From the IMG/VR virus record IMGVR_UViG_3300017740_000083, positions 1 to 23,327 of that record: a DNA stretch of 23,327 nt; one strand, given 5' to 3'. Both the position numbers and the translations under genes were made by a program. A model generated the notes under the pieces. The model was not told the origin of the DNA, ran no database searches, and saw only the letters and a list, made by a program, of their open reading frames with translations. Position 1 is the stretch's first letter; each line of letters starts with the position of its first letter. Source of the stretch: a virus. Positions 1 through 7,254 of the stretch are shown here, one piece after another.

Positions 1-1232
1 AAAGAAATGGTTTTCTTTTTGACTTAGGTAATGCTCACCTATTATTAGGTCAGCTTAGAGAGAAGATAAACGAAATAGAAATAAAAGTAAAGGAAAGATT
101 TGTACCTTTACCTACCTTTGTTAGACAAGTTAAACCTCGCTATCGTAAAGATGGCACACTAAGTACGGTTGGACTGAAGAATAGTCTGGGACAGGGGTGG
201 GAAAATACTACTGGAGAGTTCTCTTTGATTGAAATGAAAGAGTTTAATCTTGGTAGTCGACAACAGATAGGTAGATATCTACAATACTTTGGGTGGAAAC
301 CTACAAAGTTTACAGACAAGGGACATATAATTGTAGATGAAAAAGTTCTTGAAGGTATCAAAGATATACCAGAAGCAGAACTGATAAGAGATTTTCTCTT
401 ACTGCAAAAAAGAATAGCTCAAGTTAGTTCTTGGGTAGATGCAGTATCAGAAGATGGGAGAGTACACGGAAGAGTAATAACAAATGGTGCTATTACTGGT
501 AGAATGAGCCATCAGTCGCCCAACATGGCTCAAGTTCCTGCAGTGTATTCTCCCTACGGAAAAGAATGCAGAGGACTATGGGTAGTACCAAGTGGATACA
601 AACTAGTGGGAGTAGACGCAAGTGGTTTAGAATTAAGAATACTTTCTCACTACATGAACGATAAGGAATATATAGATGCTATCATTAATGGAGATATACA
701 CAGCACAAATCAAAATCTTGCAGGTCTTGGCACAAGAGACCAAGCAAAAACTTTCATCTATGCCTTCATTTATGGGGCAGGTGACGAAAAACTCGGAACT
801 ATCGTCGGCGGGAATAGAAGCGATGGGAAAAAGATTAAAGATAGATTTCTCAGAGGTACTCCAGCCCTTGCAAGCTTTAGACAACGAGTGGGAAAAGCTA
901 CTGGAAAGGGTTGGCTCAGAGCAATCGACGGAAGAAGACTCATCATCAGAAACAGACACTCCGCCGTCAACACCTTAATACAAGGCGGTGGTGCTATCGT
1001 AATGAAGAAAGCACTAGTCTTACTTGATGGTTATGTAAGACAAAATAAATTAGAGGCTAGACCAGTTGCTAATGTTCACGATGAATTTCAATATGAGGTT
1101 CGTGAAGAACAAGCAGATGACTTTGGTAGACTCGCAGTTAATTCAATAGTAAACGCAGGTGTCGAACTTGGTATTCGATGCCCATTAAATGGAGAATATA
1201 AGAGTGGAAACAACTGGCAAGAAACACACTAA
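1..1232 (+). CDS. T7-type DNA polymerase (family A), 5'-truncated by the window edge
   Basis: The frame is open from the window edge (first full codon at position 3), so the exonuclease domain lies outside; 409 residues are visible. This is the replicative polymerase of T7-like phages. Motif A is DASGLEL (Asp codon at 615, metal ligand). Motif B is RDQAKTFIYAFIYG, with Arg, Lys and two Tyr spaced as in T7 R518, K522, Y526 and Y530. Motif C is VHDE (Asp codon at 1077). The text YFGWKPTKFTDKG and the end NNWQETH match the T7 enzyme closely. The stretch between the thumb helix (ending KERFVP) and GSRQQIGRYL, where T7 carries its thioredoxin-binding loop, is only about half the T7 length, so host thioredoxin use is uncertain. 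A Tyr occupies the position equivalent to E. coli Pol I Phe762. The gene overlaps the exonuclease gene by 44 nt. Confidence 0.97.
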   Translation, partial: RNGFLFDLGNAHLLLGQLREKINEIEIKVKERFVPLPTFVRQVKPRYRKDGTLSTVGLKNSLGQGWENTTGEFSLIEMKEFNLGSRQQIGRYLQYFGWKPTKFTDKGHIIVDEKVLEGIKDIPEAELIRDFLLLQKRIAQVSSWVDAVSEDGRVHGRVITNGAITGRMSHQSPNMAQVPAVYSPYGKECRGLWVVPSGYKLVGVDASGLELRILSHYMNDKEYIDAIINGDIHSTNQNLAGLGTRDQAKTFIYAFIYGAGDEKLGTIVGGNRSDGKKIKDRFLRGTPALASFRQRVGKATGKGWLRAIDGRRLIIRNRHSAVNTLIQGGGAIVMKKALVLLDGYVRQNKLEARPVANVHDEFQYEVREEQADDFGRLAVNSIVNAGVELGIRCPLNGEYKSGNNWQETH

Positions 1233-2091
1233 GACATTAGATACTTTAGTTGAAGATATCAATAGTGTACTAACAAATATATCATCAGGAGTTAAGCCTG
1301 ATGTAAAAGAAGAACAGATAGATAAGTTCTTAAACAATACTAAACTAGCCTTACTTGATTGGCTTGAGCCTCGTAAGAGTTCTGGCAAAGGATTGAGAAT
1401 GTCTGTCATTGGTAGACCTGCTCGTCAACTATGGTATGATAATCGTATCGAAAGAAAAGAAGAGATACATGACCCTTCTACTCAATTAAAATTTTTGTAT
1501 GGTCATATGCTTGAACATCTATTACTATTTCTTGTTGAAGTATCTGGACATACAGTTACAGCACAACAAAAGAAAGTAAAGGTTGCAGATGTAGTTGGTC
1601 ATATGGACTGTAAGATAGATGGTGAAGTTGTTGATGTCAAGTCAGCATCACCAATGTCATTTAAAAAATTCAAGACTGGAAGTCTATATGAGAATGACCC
1701 CTTCGGATATGTTGCTCAACTTGCAGGATATGAACACAATGAACCAACTAGTAATGGTGGTTTGTTTGCAGTAGATAAATCATCAGGCGAGATTGCATTG
1801 TTTAGACCAGATGAACTAATGAAACCCAATGCAGAAGAATTAATTAAAAACTTAAAGGAGAAAATACAAAGTGAAGAACCACCTGAAAAATGTTATCAAC
1901 CGATTCCACATGACAAGACAGGGAATTATAAACTTCCTGTGGGGTGCGTATACTGCTCTCATAAGTTTCATTGTCATAGTGATACTAATGAGGGTCGTGG
2001 ACTTCGAGTATTTAAATATGCCAACTCTAATGTGTTCATGACCACAGTAGCTAACACTCCAAAAGTAGAGGAGATAACTATCAATGAATAG
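1189..2091 (+). CDS. PD-(D/E)XK exonuclease, Cas4/RecB-like with putative Fe-S cluster
   Basis: A 300-aa nuclease in the place where T7 has its gp6 exonuclease; probably degrades host DNA and processes replication ends. Visible nuclease signature: Glu109 in GHMLEH, Asp140 in GHMD, Asp149-Val-Lys151 in VVDVKSAS, and the RecB-type Gln177-x3-Tyr181 (QLAGY). Four cysteines lie C-terminal to the nuclease core: Cys235, Cys253, Cys256 and Cys262, giving C-x17-C-x2-C-x5-C. The last three match the CxxCxxxxxC arrangement that ligates a 4Fe-4S cluster in Cas4 and AddB; here the fourth Cys is also C-terminal, not N-terminal. The chosen ATG overlaps the polymerase end by 44 nt and lacks a clear Shine-Dalgarno sequence. 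The next in-frame Met (71) would remove what looks like folded protein, so the upstream start is preferred, but it is not certain. Confidence 0.88.
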   Translation: MENIRVETTGKKHTKTLDTLVEDINSVLTNISSGVKPDVKEEQIDKFLNNTKLALLDWLEPRKSSGKGLRMSVIGRPARQLWYDNRIERKEEIHDPSTQLKFLYGHMLEHLLLFLVEVSGHTVTAQQKKVKVADVVGHMDCKIDGEVVDVKSASPMSFKKFKTGSLYENDPFGYVAQLAGYEHNEPTSNGGLFAVDKSSGEIALFRPDELMKPNAEELIKNLKEKIQSEEPPEKCYQPIPHDKTGNYKLPVGCVYCSHKFHCHSDTNEGRGLRVFKYANSNVFMTTVANTPKVEEITINE

Positions 2092-2395
2092 AAAAAAAAT
2101 AAAAGTGTTAAGACGCAAAGCTAAACACATATTAGTTGAATGGTTAAAGTCTTTACTTCCAGAAGAAGAACAAGAGAAAGTTACTATCAATAATATTTTA
2201 GAGTTGATGCCAAAGCAAACACATTACATACATAACTTTCAATTGTATCAAAGTGCTTGGTCATTTAGATGGGTGATGAAAAGATTAAAAAAGAATCCAG
2301 AATGGACATTCAAAGAAATGAATGAAAGTGCAAGCCCAAGTGAACGACAATTAAGAAGAGAAAGAATGGTTGAAGATGGCCCAGTACCGCTCTAA
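2084..2395 (+). CDS. Hypothetical protein, 103 aa
   Basis: I do not recognise a family. The protein is basic at both ends (MNRKKIKVLRRKAK at the N-terminus, ERQLRRERM near the C-terminus) with a central aromatic stretch (YIHNFQLYQSAWSFRWVMKR). It has no membrane segment or cysteine. A good ribosome site (GAGGAG, about 10 nt upstream) supports the ATG. It overlaps the exonuclease gene by 8 nt and the endonuclease gene by 20 nt, so it is translationally embedded in the DNA-processing operon. A DNA-binding or nuclease-accessory role is possible from position and charge only. Confidence 0.78.
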   Translation: MNRKKIKVLRRKAKHILVEWLKSLLPEEEQEKVTINNILELMPKQTHYIHNFQLYQSAWSFRWVMKRLKKNPEWTFKEMNESASPSERQLRRERMVEDGPVPL

Positions 2396-2738
2396 GTTTG
2401 AGAAGACTATTGTTACTGGTCTTCAAAAGAAAAAAATAAAATATAAGTACGAAGAATATGTTATTGATTTTGTACAACCAGCTATTGATAGAACATATCT
2501 TCCCGATTTATATTTTCCTAAGACAGATATCTTTGTAGAATTAAAAGGTGTTTTAAAACTAGAAGACAGAAAGAAACATTTGTGGATACAAGAACAGTCA
2601 GACTATGATATTCGTTTTTGTTTTATGAATGCAAATAATAAAATAAGAAAAGGTTCTAAGACAAGTTATATTAATTGGTGTGAAGCCAATAACTTTTTAT
2701 GGTGCGACAAAGAAATACCTTTAGATTGGATGAAATAA
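2376..2738 (+). CDS. Endonuclease I, T7 gp3-like Holliday junction resolvase
   Basis: A 120-aa homologue of T7 endonuclease I, the dimeric PD-(D/E)XK enzyme that resolves branched DNA before packaging and helps break down host DNA. Catalytic residues align with T7: Glu9 (RSKFEK; T7 E20), Asp44 (TYLPDLYF; T7 D55), Glu55 and Lys57 (IFVELKG; T7 E65 and K67). The following DRKKHLWIQEQ and KGSKTSYINWCE also match T7 text. The ATG at 2376 is chosen over the TTG at 2370 because MAQYRSKFE matches where related proteins begin. It is slightly shorter than the T7 protein, lacking the N-terminal swap extension and the basic C-terminal tail. Its stop overlaps the next start (TAATG). Confidence 0.94.
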   Translation: MAQYRSKFEKTIVTGLQKKKIKYKYEEYVIDFVQPAIDRTYLPDLYFPKTDIFVELKGVLKLEDRKKHLWIQEQSDYDIRFCFMNANNKIRKGSKTSYINWCEANNFLWCDKEIPLDWMK

Positions 2739-2989
2739 TGAAGATAACAAAAGACAATGCATATATTATACTAACTCCTAACGTACCTGGTGATGGTGAT
2801 GTTGGTTTAGAAATGATAAATTATACTGACGACCCTAATGTAGACACACTAGCTTATGGTATAAGGTGGTTAGTAACACAAAATCCAGAGCTTGTATACT
2901 ACATAGGTGCAAGAGAAATGGAATACGAAGTAATTAAAAAAATAAAAGATGGAAAGGATACCCCAGACAATGACCCAAGTCTCCACTAA
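2738..2989 (+). CDS. Hypothetical protein, 83 aa
   Basis: The start is taken as the ATG at 2738, in a TAATG overlap with the endonuclease stop; an in-frame ATG at 2699 lies inside the endonuclease gene and is less likely. The product (MKITKDNAYIILTPNVPGDG...) is acidic and looks like a small alpha/beta protein: beta-like first half, then a helix (VDTLAYGIRWLVTQNP) and a C-terminal charged helix (EYEVIKKIKDGKD). No family recognised, no membrane segment. Coupled translation with its neighbours suggests a role with the nucleases or nucleotide genes. Confidence 0.75.
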   Translation: MKITKDNAYIILTPNVPGDGDVGLEMINYTDDPNVDTLAYGIRWLVTQNPELVYYIGAREMEYEVIKKIKDGKDTPDNDPSLH

Positions 2990-3248
2990 AAAACTAATAG
3001 AAAAAGCAAAGAGTATTGTCTCTACTGATAGAGAGAAAACACACGGAAACAAAAAGATTAATCACGATAATATAGCTAAGATGTGGTCGGCTTATCTTGA
3101 TATACCAATGACTGGTCTTGATGTTGCATTAATGATGACCTTACTAAAGGTTGCAAGAACAAAAGCAGGTTCACATAACCCAGATGATTACATTGATATG
3201 GTTGGTTATAGTGCTATTGCTGGTGAGTTAGCGGAAGGAGAAAAATAA
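2970..3248 (+). CDS. DUF6378-like phage protein
   Basis: A 92-aa protein (start at 2970; an in-frame ATG at 2949 would add 7 residues). The string DREKTHGNKKINHDNIAKMW, followed by SAYLDIPMT...DVALMMTLLKVARTKAG and HNPDDYIDMVGYSAIAGE, is the pattern I know from phage proteins catalogued as DUF6378; this assignment is from memory. The fold is probably all-helical, resembling helical nucleotide-binding or MazG-like proteins with conserved Asp, His and Lys, but the activity is unknown. GGAAAGGA lies 11 nt before the 2970 ATG, supporting that start. It overlaps the upstream gene by 20 nt and the reductase start by 1 nt, so a link with nucleotide metabolism is plausible inference. Confidence 0.82.
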   Translation: MTQVSTKKLIEKAKSIVSTDREKTHGNKKINHDNIAKMWSAYLDIPMTGLDVALMMTLLKVARTKAGSHNPDDYIDMVGYSAIAGELAEGEK

Positions 3249-5176
3249 TGTCTAACAATCAATTACCAACCACATACCAACAATTTATACATGCATCAAG
3301 GTATGCTAGATTTGTTGAAGAACATAAACGCAGAGAGTCTTGGAGTGAAACAGTCACACGATACTTTGACTTCATGCAAAAACATTTAAAAGAAAATAAT
3401 AAATATAATCTACCTAAAGATTTACGAACTGAACTTGAAGATGCTGTTTTAAGTTTAAGTATTATGCCATCTATGAGAGCACTTATGACAGCAGGTGAAG
3501 CATTAAATAGAGACCATACCGCAGGATATAATTGTAGTTATATTCCTATCAATGATGTTAGAAGCTTTGATGAAGTTATGTATATTCTTTTGTGTGGTAC
3601 AGGTGTAGGCTTCTCAGTTGAAAGAGATTATGTTGATGAGCTTCCTACAATTGCAGAAGAGTTTGAAAGTAGTGATACTATTATTGTAGTACAAGATAGT
3701 AAACAAGGTTGGGCTAAAGCATTTAGAGAATTGATTGCTATGTTATATGGTGGACAAGTTCCTAAGATAGATGTAACAAGAATTAGACCTGCAGGTGCAA
3801 GACTAAAAACTTTTGGTGGTCGTGCTAGTGGGCCTCAACCTCTTGTAGATTTGTTTGACTTTGCAATTACCACATTTAAAAACGCCGCAGGTAGAAAGCT
3901 TGACGCTCTTGAGTGCCATGACTTAGTCTGTAAAGTTGGAGAGGTTGTTGTTGTAGGTGGTGTTAGACGAAGTGCTTTGATATCTTTAAGCAACATACAA
4001 GATGATAGAATGAGAAATGCTAAGAGTGGTTCTTGGTGGATGACTGAACCACAAAGAGCATTAGCTAACAACTCAGCTTGTTATACTCGTACTCCCGATA
4101 TGGCTTTATTCATGACAGAATGGAAGTCATTATATGATAGTAAGTCTGGTGAGAGAGGTATCTTTAATCGACAAGCCGCTAAAGAAAAATCTGCATTGAA
4201 TGGTCGTCGTGATATTGAACATGACTTCGGTACTAATCCTTGTTCAGAAATTATTCTTAGACCTTATCAGTTTTGTAACTTAACTGAGGTTGTAGTTCGT
4301 GCTACTGATAGTGAAAAAGAATTATCAAGAAAGGTTAAGTTAGCTACGATACTTGGTACATTCCAATCAACTCTTACAGATTTTAAATACATAAGAAAGA
4401 TATGGAAATCAAACACTGAAGAAGAAAGATTACTCGGTGTATCTCTTACTGGTATCATGGACTCAACCGCAACCAACAGTCCTAAGAAAGGTTTTCTATC
4501 TGGACTTAGACAGTCTGCTGTTGATACTAACAAAGAGTTTGCTAAGAAACTTAAGATACCACAATCAACTGCAATCACTTGTGTAAAACCTAGTGGTACA
4601 GTAAGTCAGTTAGTTGATAGTGCATCTGGTATTCACACCAGACATAATCCTTATTACATTCGTACTGTAAGATGTGATAAGAAAGACCCACTAACTCAAC
4701 TGATGATTGATAAAGGCGTACCACATGAGCCTGATGTAACTAAACCAGATTCAGTTATGGTGTTTTCTTTTCCTACTGAATCACCAAGGGGTTCGATAAC
4801 TCGTAATGATAAGACTGCTATTGAACAGTTAGAGTTATGGTTACAGTATCAACGAGAATGGTGTGAGCATAAACCTTCTGTAACTATTAGTGTTAAGGAA
4901 CACGAATGGATGGAGGTTGGAGCTTGGGTATACAAACATTTTAATGAGGTATCTGGAATTAGTTTTCTTCCTTATACTGACCATGTATATAAGCAAGCAC
5001 CTTATCAAGATATAACAAGAGAAGAATATCTTGAATGGAAAAAGAAGATGCCTAAGACTATAGACTTTTCTTTACTAAGTGAATATGAATCCGAAGACAA
5101 TACAACAGGTTCTCAAGAACTTGCATGTACTGGTGGAGTGTGTGAGCTTGTAGATATCACACAAGAAATTGCTTAG
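3248..5176 (+). CDS. nrdJ: Class II (adenosylcobalamin-dependent) ribonucleoside-triphosphate reductase
   Basis: A 642-aa monomeric class II reductase that makes deoxyribonucleotides for phage replication using coenzyme B12. The key residues match Lactobacillus leichmannii RTPR. Cys96 (NCSYIP) and Cys343 (FCNLTEV) are the active-site redox pair. Cys332 in NPCSEI is the radical-carrying Cys, with Asn330 and Glu334 beside it. Cys627 and Cys632 (CTGGVCEL) are the C-terminal reducing pair. The Cys332-Cys343 spacing of 11 equals that of RTPR C408-C419. Other landmarks are LLCGTGVGFSVE, GGVRRSALISLSN and VKPSGTVSQL. It is about 100 residues shorter than RTPR, with roughly 50 missing between Cys96 and Cys332, where RTPR carries its allosteric insertion, so dNTP feedback may be reduced. 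A strong GGAAGGAG ribosome site precedes the start, suggesting high expression. Confidence 0.96.
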   Translation: MSNNQLPTTYQQFIHASRYARFVEEHKRRESWSETVTRYFDFMQKHLKENNKYNLPKDLRTELEDAVLSLSIMPSMRALMTAGEALNRDHTAGYNCSYIPINDVRSFDEVMYILLCGTGVGFSVERDYVDELPTIAEEFESSDTIIVVQDSKQGWAKAFRELIAMLYGGQVPKIDVTRIRPAGARLKTFGGRASGPQPLVDLFDFAITTFKNAAGRKLDALECHDLVCKVGEVVVVGGVRRSALISLSNIQDDRMRNAKSGSWWMTEPQRALANNSACYTRTPDMALFMTEWKSLYDSKSGERGIFNRQAAKEKSALNGRRDIEHDFGTNPCSEIILRPYQFCNLTEVVVRATDSEKELSRKVKLATILGTFQSTLTDFKYIRKIWKSNTEEERLLGVSLTGIMDSTATNSPKKGFLSGLRQSAVDTNKEFAKKLKIPQSTAITCVKPSGTVSQLVDSASGIHTRHNPYYIRTVRCDKKDPLTQLMIDKGVPHEPDVTKPDSVMVFSFPTESPRGSITRNDKTAIEQLELWLQYQREWCEHKPSVTISVKEHEWMEVGAWVYKHFNEVSGISFLPYTDHVYKQAPYQDITREEYLEWKKKMPKTIDFSLLSEYESEDNTTGSQELACTGGVCELVDITQEIA

Positions 5177-5416
5177 ATGAAAAAGAAAACTGTAAAGGAA
5201 GGAGTTATTGCTAGTTATAGTGTACTAGTAAATAACAAAGGAGAGTTGATATCAGAAGTATCAGCTCTACCAGAAGATAAAGCAGACATTATGAATGAAA
5301 CATTTAAAAGGAGTGAAGAAGAAAAACAATTTTATATTCAACTTGTAAAAGAACTTAAGTTAAAGTTTAATGAAGTAGAAAAGTGGATACAAAAATATAT
5401 AACTTCTATAAATTAA
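5177..5416 (+). CDS. Small coiled-coil hypothetical protein, 79 aa
   Basis: Starts on the base after the reductase stop. A short beta-like N-terminus (VIASYSVLVNNKGELISEV) is followed by a long charged helix (residues about 35-79) rich in Glu, Lys and hydrophobics at heptad-like spacing, which could form a coiled coil. No membrane segment, no cysteine, no known family. The AAGGAAGG downstream of the ATG is internal and does not serve this start; translation is probably coupled to the reductase. A role as a small partner of the reductase is possible from position but has no other support. Confidence 0.7.
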   Translation: MKKKTVKEGVIASYSVLVNNKGELISEVSALPEDKADIMNETFKRSEEEKQFYIQLVKELKLKFNEVEKWIQKYITSIN

Positions 5417-5418
5417 TT

Positions 5419-5799
5419 ATGAAAACATTTGTATACGGTACATTAAAAAAAGGAAAGAGGCTTCATTCTATTATTGAAGACGCAACTTTTATGGGAACAC
5501 ACGAGACTAAACAATCTTTTGATATAAAAGATTATGCTAATGGTGCGTTTCCTATTGTGTTCTTACCCAAAGATGATGGGTATAAAATAAAAGGTGAGTT
5601 GTATGATTTAGATAGTAAGATTATGAGTTATGTTTGGAGCTTGGAAACAGGTGCAGGTTATTCTCCTGTTGAGATAGATGTGGGAGACCATACTGCAGTT
5701 GCATTTATATATCCTCAGTTTGCTGAAAGCTCAGCGATTGAGGTAACTGATAAGTATATAGCTACTAGTAATGATGTTAAGGAATGGACTGGAGTTTAA
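5419..5799 (+). CDS. Gamma-glutamylcyclotransferase-like (AIG2/GGCT fold) protein
   Basis: A 126-aa protein starting at 5419, 2 nt after the previous stop; an upstream ATG at 5383 lies inside that gene and would add a non-conserved lead. The N-terminal MKTFVYGTLKKGKRLH is the substrate-loop signature (YGTLxxG) of the GGCT/AIG2 fold. IKGELYDLD and the later LETGAGYSPVEI follow the family plan, with Glu76 in the position of the catalytic acid. Family members release 5-oxoproline from gamma-glutamyl amines or peptides. The true substrate here cannot be read from sequence; candidates are glutathione-derived peptides or a gamma-glutamyl modification. It is the last + strand gene before the strand switch. 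Confidence 0.85.
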   Translation: MKTFVYGTLKKGKRLHSIIEDATFMGTHETKQSFDIKDYANGAFPIVFLPKDDGYKIKGELYDLDSKIMSYVWSLETGAGYSPVEIDVGDHTAVAFIYPQFAESSAIEVTDKYIATSNDVKEWTGV

Positions 5800-5801
5800 G
5801 A

Positions 5802-5996
5802 TTATTTATTAGCTTTTTTCTTTAATCTTTTAAAAATTTTTGTAATTTGTTTATCAAGTTTTTCATGCATGTGTTGTTGTTCATGTTGCATTTTTAAAAT
5901 TTCTTGTTGTAAATTAATTGTAGATATTAAGTTCCAACTAATTAAAGCCATCAATCCTATAAGAGCTACACCTATAACTTTTTCTGCTAAATTCAT
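5802..5996 (-). CDS. Small membrane protein with coiled-coil tail, 64 aa
   Basis: Last gene of the - strand module. Residues about 7-28 (VIGVALIGLMALISWNLIST) form one hydrophobic membrane segment. It is followed by a Gln/His/Lys-rich helix (QQEILKMQHEQQHMHEKLDK) and a very basic end (IFKRLKKKANK). Topology and size resemble XhlA-like or holin-accessory proteins and small inner-membrane spanin-type proteins, but no motif decides. The start overlaps the upstream stop (ATGA). The stop is 2 nt from the convergent cyclotransferase stop. Confidence 0.72.
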   Translation of the reverse strand: MNLAEKVIGVALIGLMALISWNLISTINLQQEILKMQHEQQHMHEKLDKQITKIFKRLKKKANK

Positions 5997-6220
5997 TTAA
6001 TAATTCTTTCACAATGTTTGACACCAGTTTGGTCTACTGAAAATTCACATTGCTCTAGAGTGCATGTATACTGAACTTGATTGCCAGAGTTTCTCTCCGC
6101 CGTGCGCTTAGCTGTGAGGCACGTACTTAAATTGTCCTGGTGATACCAACCTTCTATAGTTTTATTACCACCATCATAGACATATAAACTAAGTATGATA
6201 ACTGTTTCAATGATTCCCAT
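5993..6220 (-). CDS. Secreted or membrane-anchored small protein with four cysteines, 75 aa
   Basis: The first 15 residues (MGIIETVIILSLYVY) are hydrophobic and could act as a signal or anchor. The rest is a small domain with Cys34, Cys53, Cys58 and Cys70, a number and spacing that would suit two disulfides in the periplasm. GWYHQDNLSTCLTAKRTAE recalls small conserved proteins found near lysis genes of other marine phages, but the function is unknown. It overlaps the upstream gene by 14 nt and the downstream gene by 4 nt (ATGA), so it belongs to the same translationally coupled cassette. Confidence 0.75.
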   Translation of the reverse strand: MGIIETVIILSLYVYDGGNKTIEGWYHQDNLSTCLTAKRTAERNSGNQVQYTCTLEQCEFSVDQTGVKHCERIIK

Positions 6221-6581
6221 TCTTTCGTTCCTCTAAATCTATTAATCTTTCTTCATGAAATTGTATAATCATTTCATTCTTTAGTATTAGTGGTATCTCT
6301 CCTTCCATTTGTTCCTTAAGTTTTTCAGTACTCTCGGCAAGATATTCCACCAACATGTAAAGCTCTTGGACTTGTGGACTGACCATGTCTCCTTTTGGAA
6401 CACCATCAATAAAAGTATTAGCAGCTTCTAGGTCTTTCTCCATAAGCTGTAGTTTAGTTTCTATATTATTAAGTCGCTCAATGACGCCAAACCCGAACCA
6501 AGCACCCACAAGGCAAGCGCCAATAATGCTGATAAGATTACGAGCTGGCATTGAGATAGGGGTGTTTTCATTTATTTTCAT
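6207..6581 (-). CDS. Inner-membrane protein with periplasmic-type coiled coil (possible i-spanin-like), 124 aa
   Basis: A short N-terminal tail (MKINENTPISMPAR) precedes one membrane segment (about residues 15-35, NLISIIGACLVGAWFGFGVI). Then follow a coiled coil (ERLNNIETKLQLMEKDLEAA) and a second charged helical stretch to the C-terminus. One N-terminal membrane segment plus a long charged coiled coil is the plan of inner-membrane spanins (Rz-like) that help break the outer membrane at lysis. No partner with a lipobox was seen next to it, so this is only a topology-based guess. The start overlaps the upstream stop by ATGA. Confidence 0.78.
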   Translation of the reverse strand: MKINENTPISMPARNLISIIGACLVGAWFGFGVIERLNNIETKLQLMEKDLEAANTFIDGVPKGDMVSPQVQELYMLVEYLAESTEKLKEQMEGEIPLILKNEMIIQFHEERLIDLEERKNGNH

Positions 6582-6808
6582 ACCTCATCCGTCTGTACAG
6601 GTTTGCCTTCACAAAAGTATTCAAATGATTCCATATTCATATCTTCTATGTTTCTAAACTTTTCTAATAAACTATCTACTAATACTACTTTATTATCAAA
6701 TAAGTATTGTTGACAAGCATCTTTAGAAATAAAGTGCATATCTTGAAGGTGACTGTTTCTAGTTTCTTCTCCTCCAAACCACATCATAACAGTAAGAATC
6801 CAAATCAT
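6578..6808 (-). CDS. Small protein with N-terminal hydrophobic segment and two cysteines, 76 aa
   Basis: MIWILTVMMWFGG at the N-terminus is a short hydrophobic signal-like segment. The remainder is acidic, with one Cys in DACQQYLFDN (residue 32) and another in YFCEGK near the C-terminus, a possible disulfide pair if exported. No lipobox is obvious. The start sits in a TAATG overlap with the upstream 146-aa gene, and the stop overlaps the next start by 4 nt. No known family; context suggests lysis or envelope function. Confidence 0.72.
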   Translation of the reverse strand: MIWILTVMMWFGGEETRNSHLQDMHFISKDACQQYLFDNKVVLVDSLLEKFRNIEDMNMESFEYFCEGKPVQTDEV

Positions 6809-7248
6809 TATTTTTTTACCAAACTTCCACCAAAGTATAGACCAATAATTGCCGCCACTAAATTAGTATCAAGTGGTGTAATTACAACTCCAGGTGCTGC
6901 CATTGGTACCCATTTCATTATCTCTTTACCTTCTGTAAAGAATAAAAATCCAGGTTTAAATTCAAGGTAACCTACTATTATCTGTACCTCTGGTGCAAAT
7001 AAAGGAATAAGTTTAGGCAATACAACAATAGAAAAGATTGCAGTCAATGCAATGATACGTCTTGTCCATTGAAATCCTACGTTCTCATATTCTCTTGCCG
7101 CTTTATAACCTTTTTGTTGAACAGAATTTCTTTCTATAAGAAGCTTTTGTTCTGATTCTTTAGCTTTAATTTTTTGTGACCATATGCTCATGACTCCACC
7201 GAGTACGGTAGAGCCAAGCATGGTAATCATTTCAAATGGTATACCCAT
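6808..7248 (-). CDS. Conserved membrane protein, putative holin, 146 aa
   Basis: Three hydrophobic stretches are visible: about residues 7-23 (ITMLGSTVLGGVMSIW), 65-86 (IIALTAIFSIVVLPKLIPLF) and 128-143 (NLVAAIIGLYFGGSL). A charged helix (QKIKAKESEQKLLIERNSVQ) lies between the first two. I recognise this protein type (MGIPFEMITMLGSTVLGG, GFQWTRR, GFLFFTEGKE, VITPLDTNLVAAIIGLYFG) as recurrent in marine phage genomes, usually without assigned function. Three membrane segments and its place among small membrane proteins near the end of the late operon make a class I holin reasonable, but this is inference. It begins 6 nt after the 35-aa gene. Confidence 0.85.
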   Translation of the reverse strand: MGIPFEMITMLGSTVLGGVMSIWSQKIKAKESEQKLLIERNSVQQKGYKAAREYENVGFQWTRRIIALTAIFSIVVLPKLIPLFAPEVQIIVGYLEFKPGFLFFTEGKEIMKWVPMAAPGVVITPLDTNLVAAIIGLYFGGSLVKK

Positions 7249-7254
7249 AATAAA

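Noticed and set aside
633-978. Open frames of about 100 codons on both strands within the polymerase gene
   Set aside because: They overlap conserved polymerase motifs and have no ribosome site; shadows of the real gene.
5798-5829. 7-bp stem across the convergent junction as a bidirectional terminator
   Set aside because: All but one pair per arm are A-T, the loop is 18 nt and it lies inside a gene; too weak to call.
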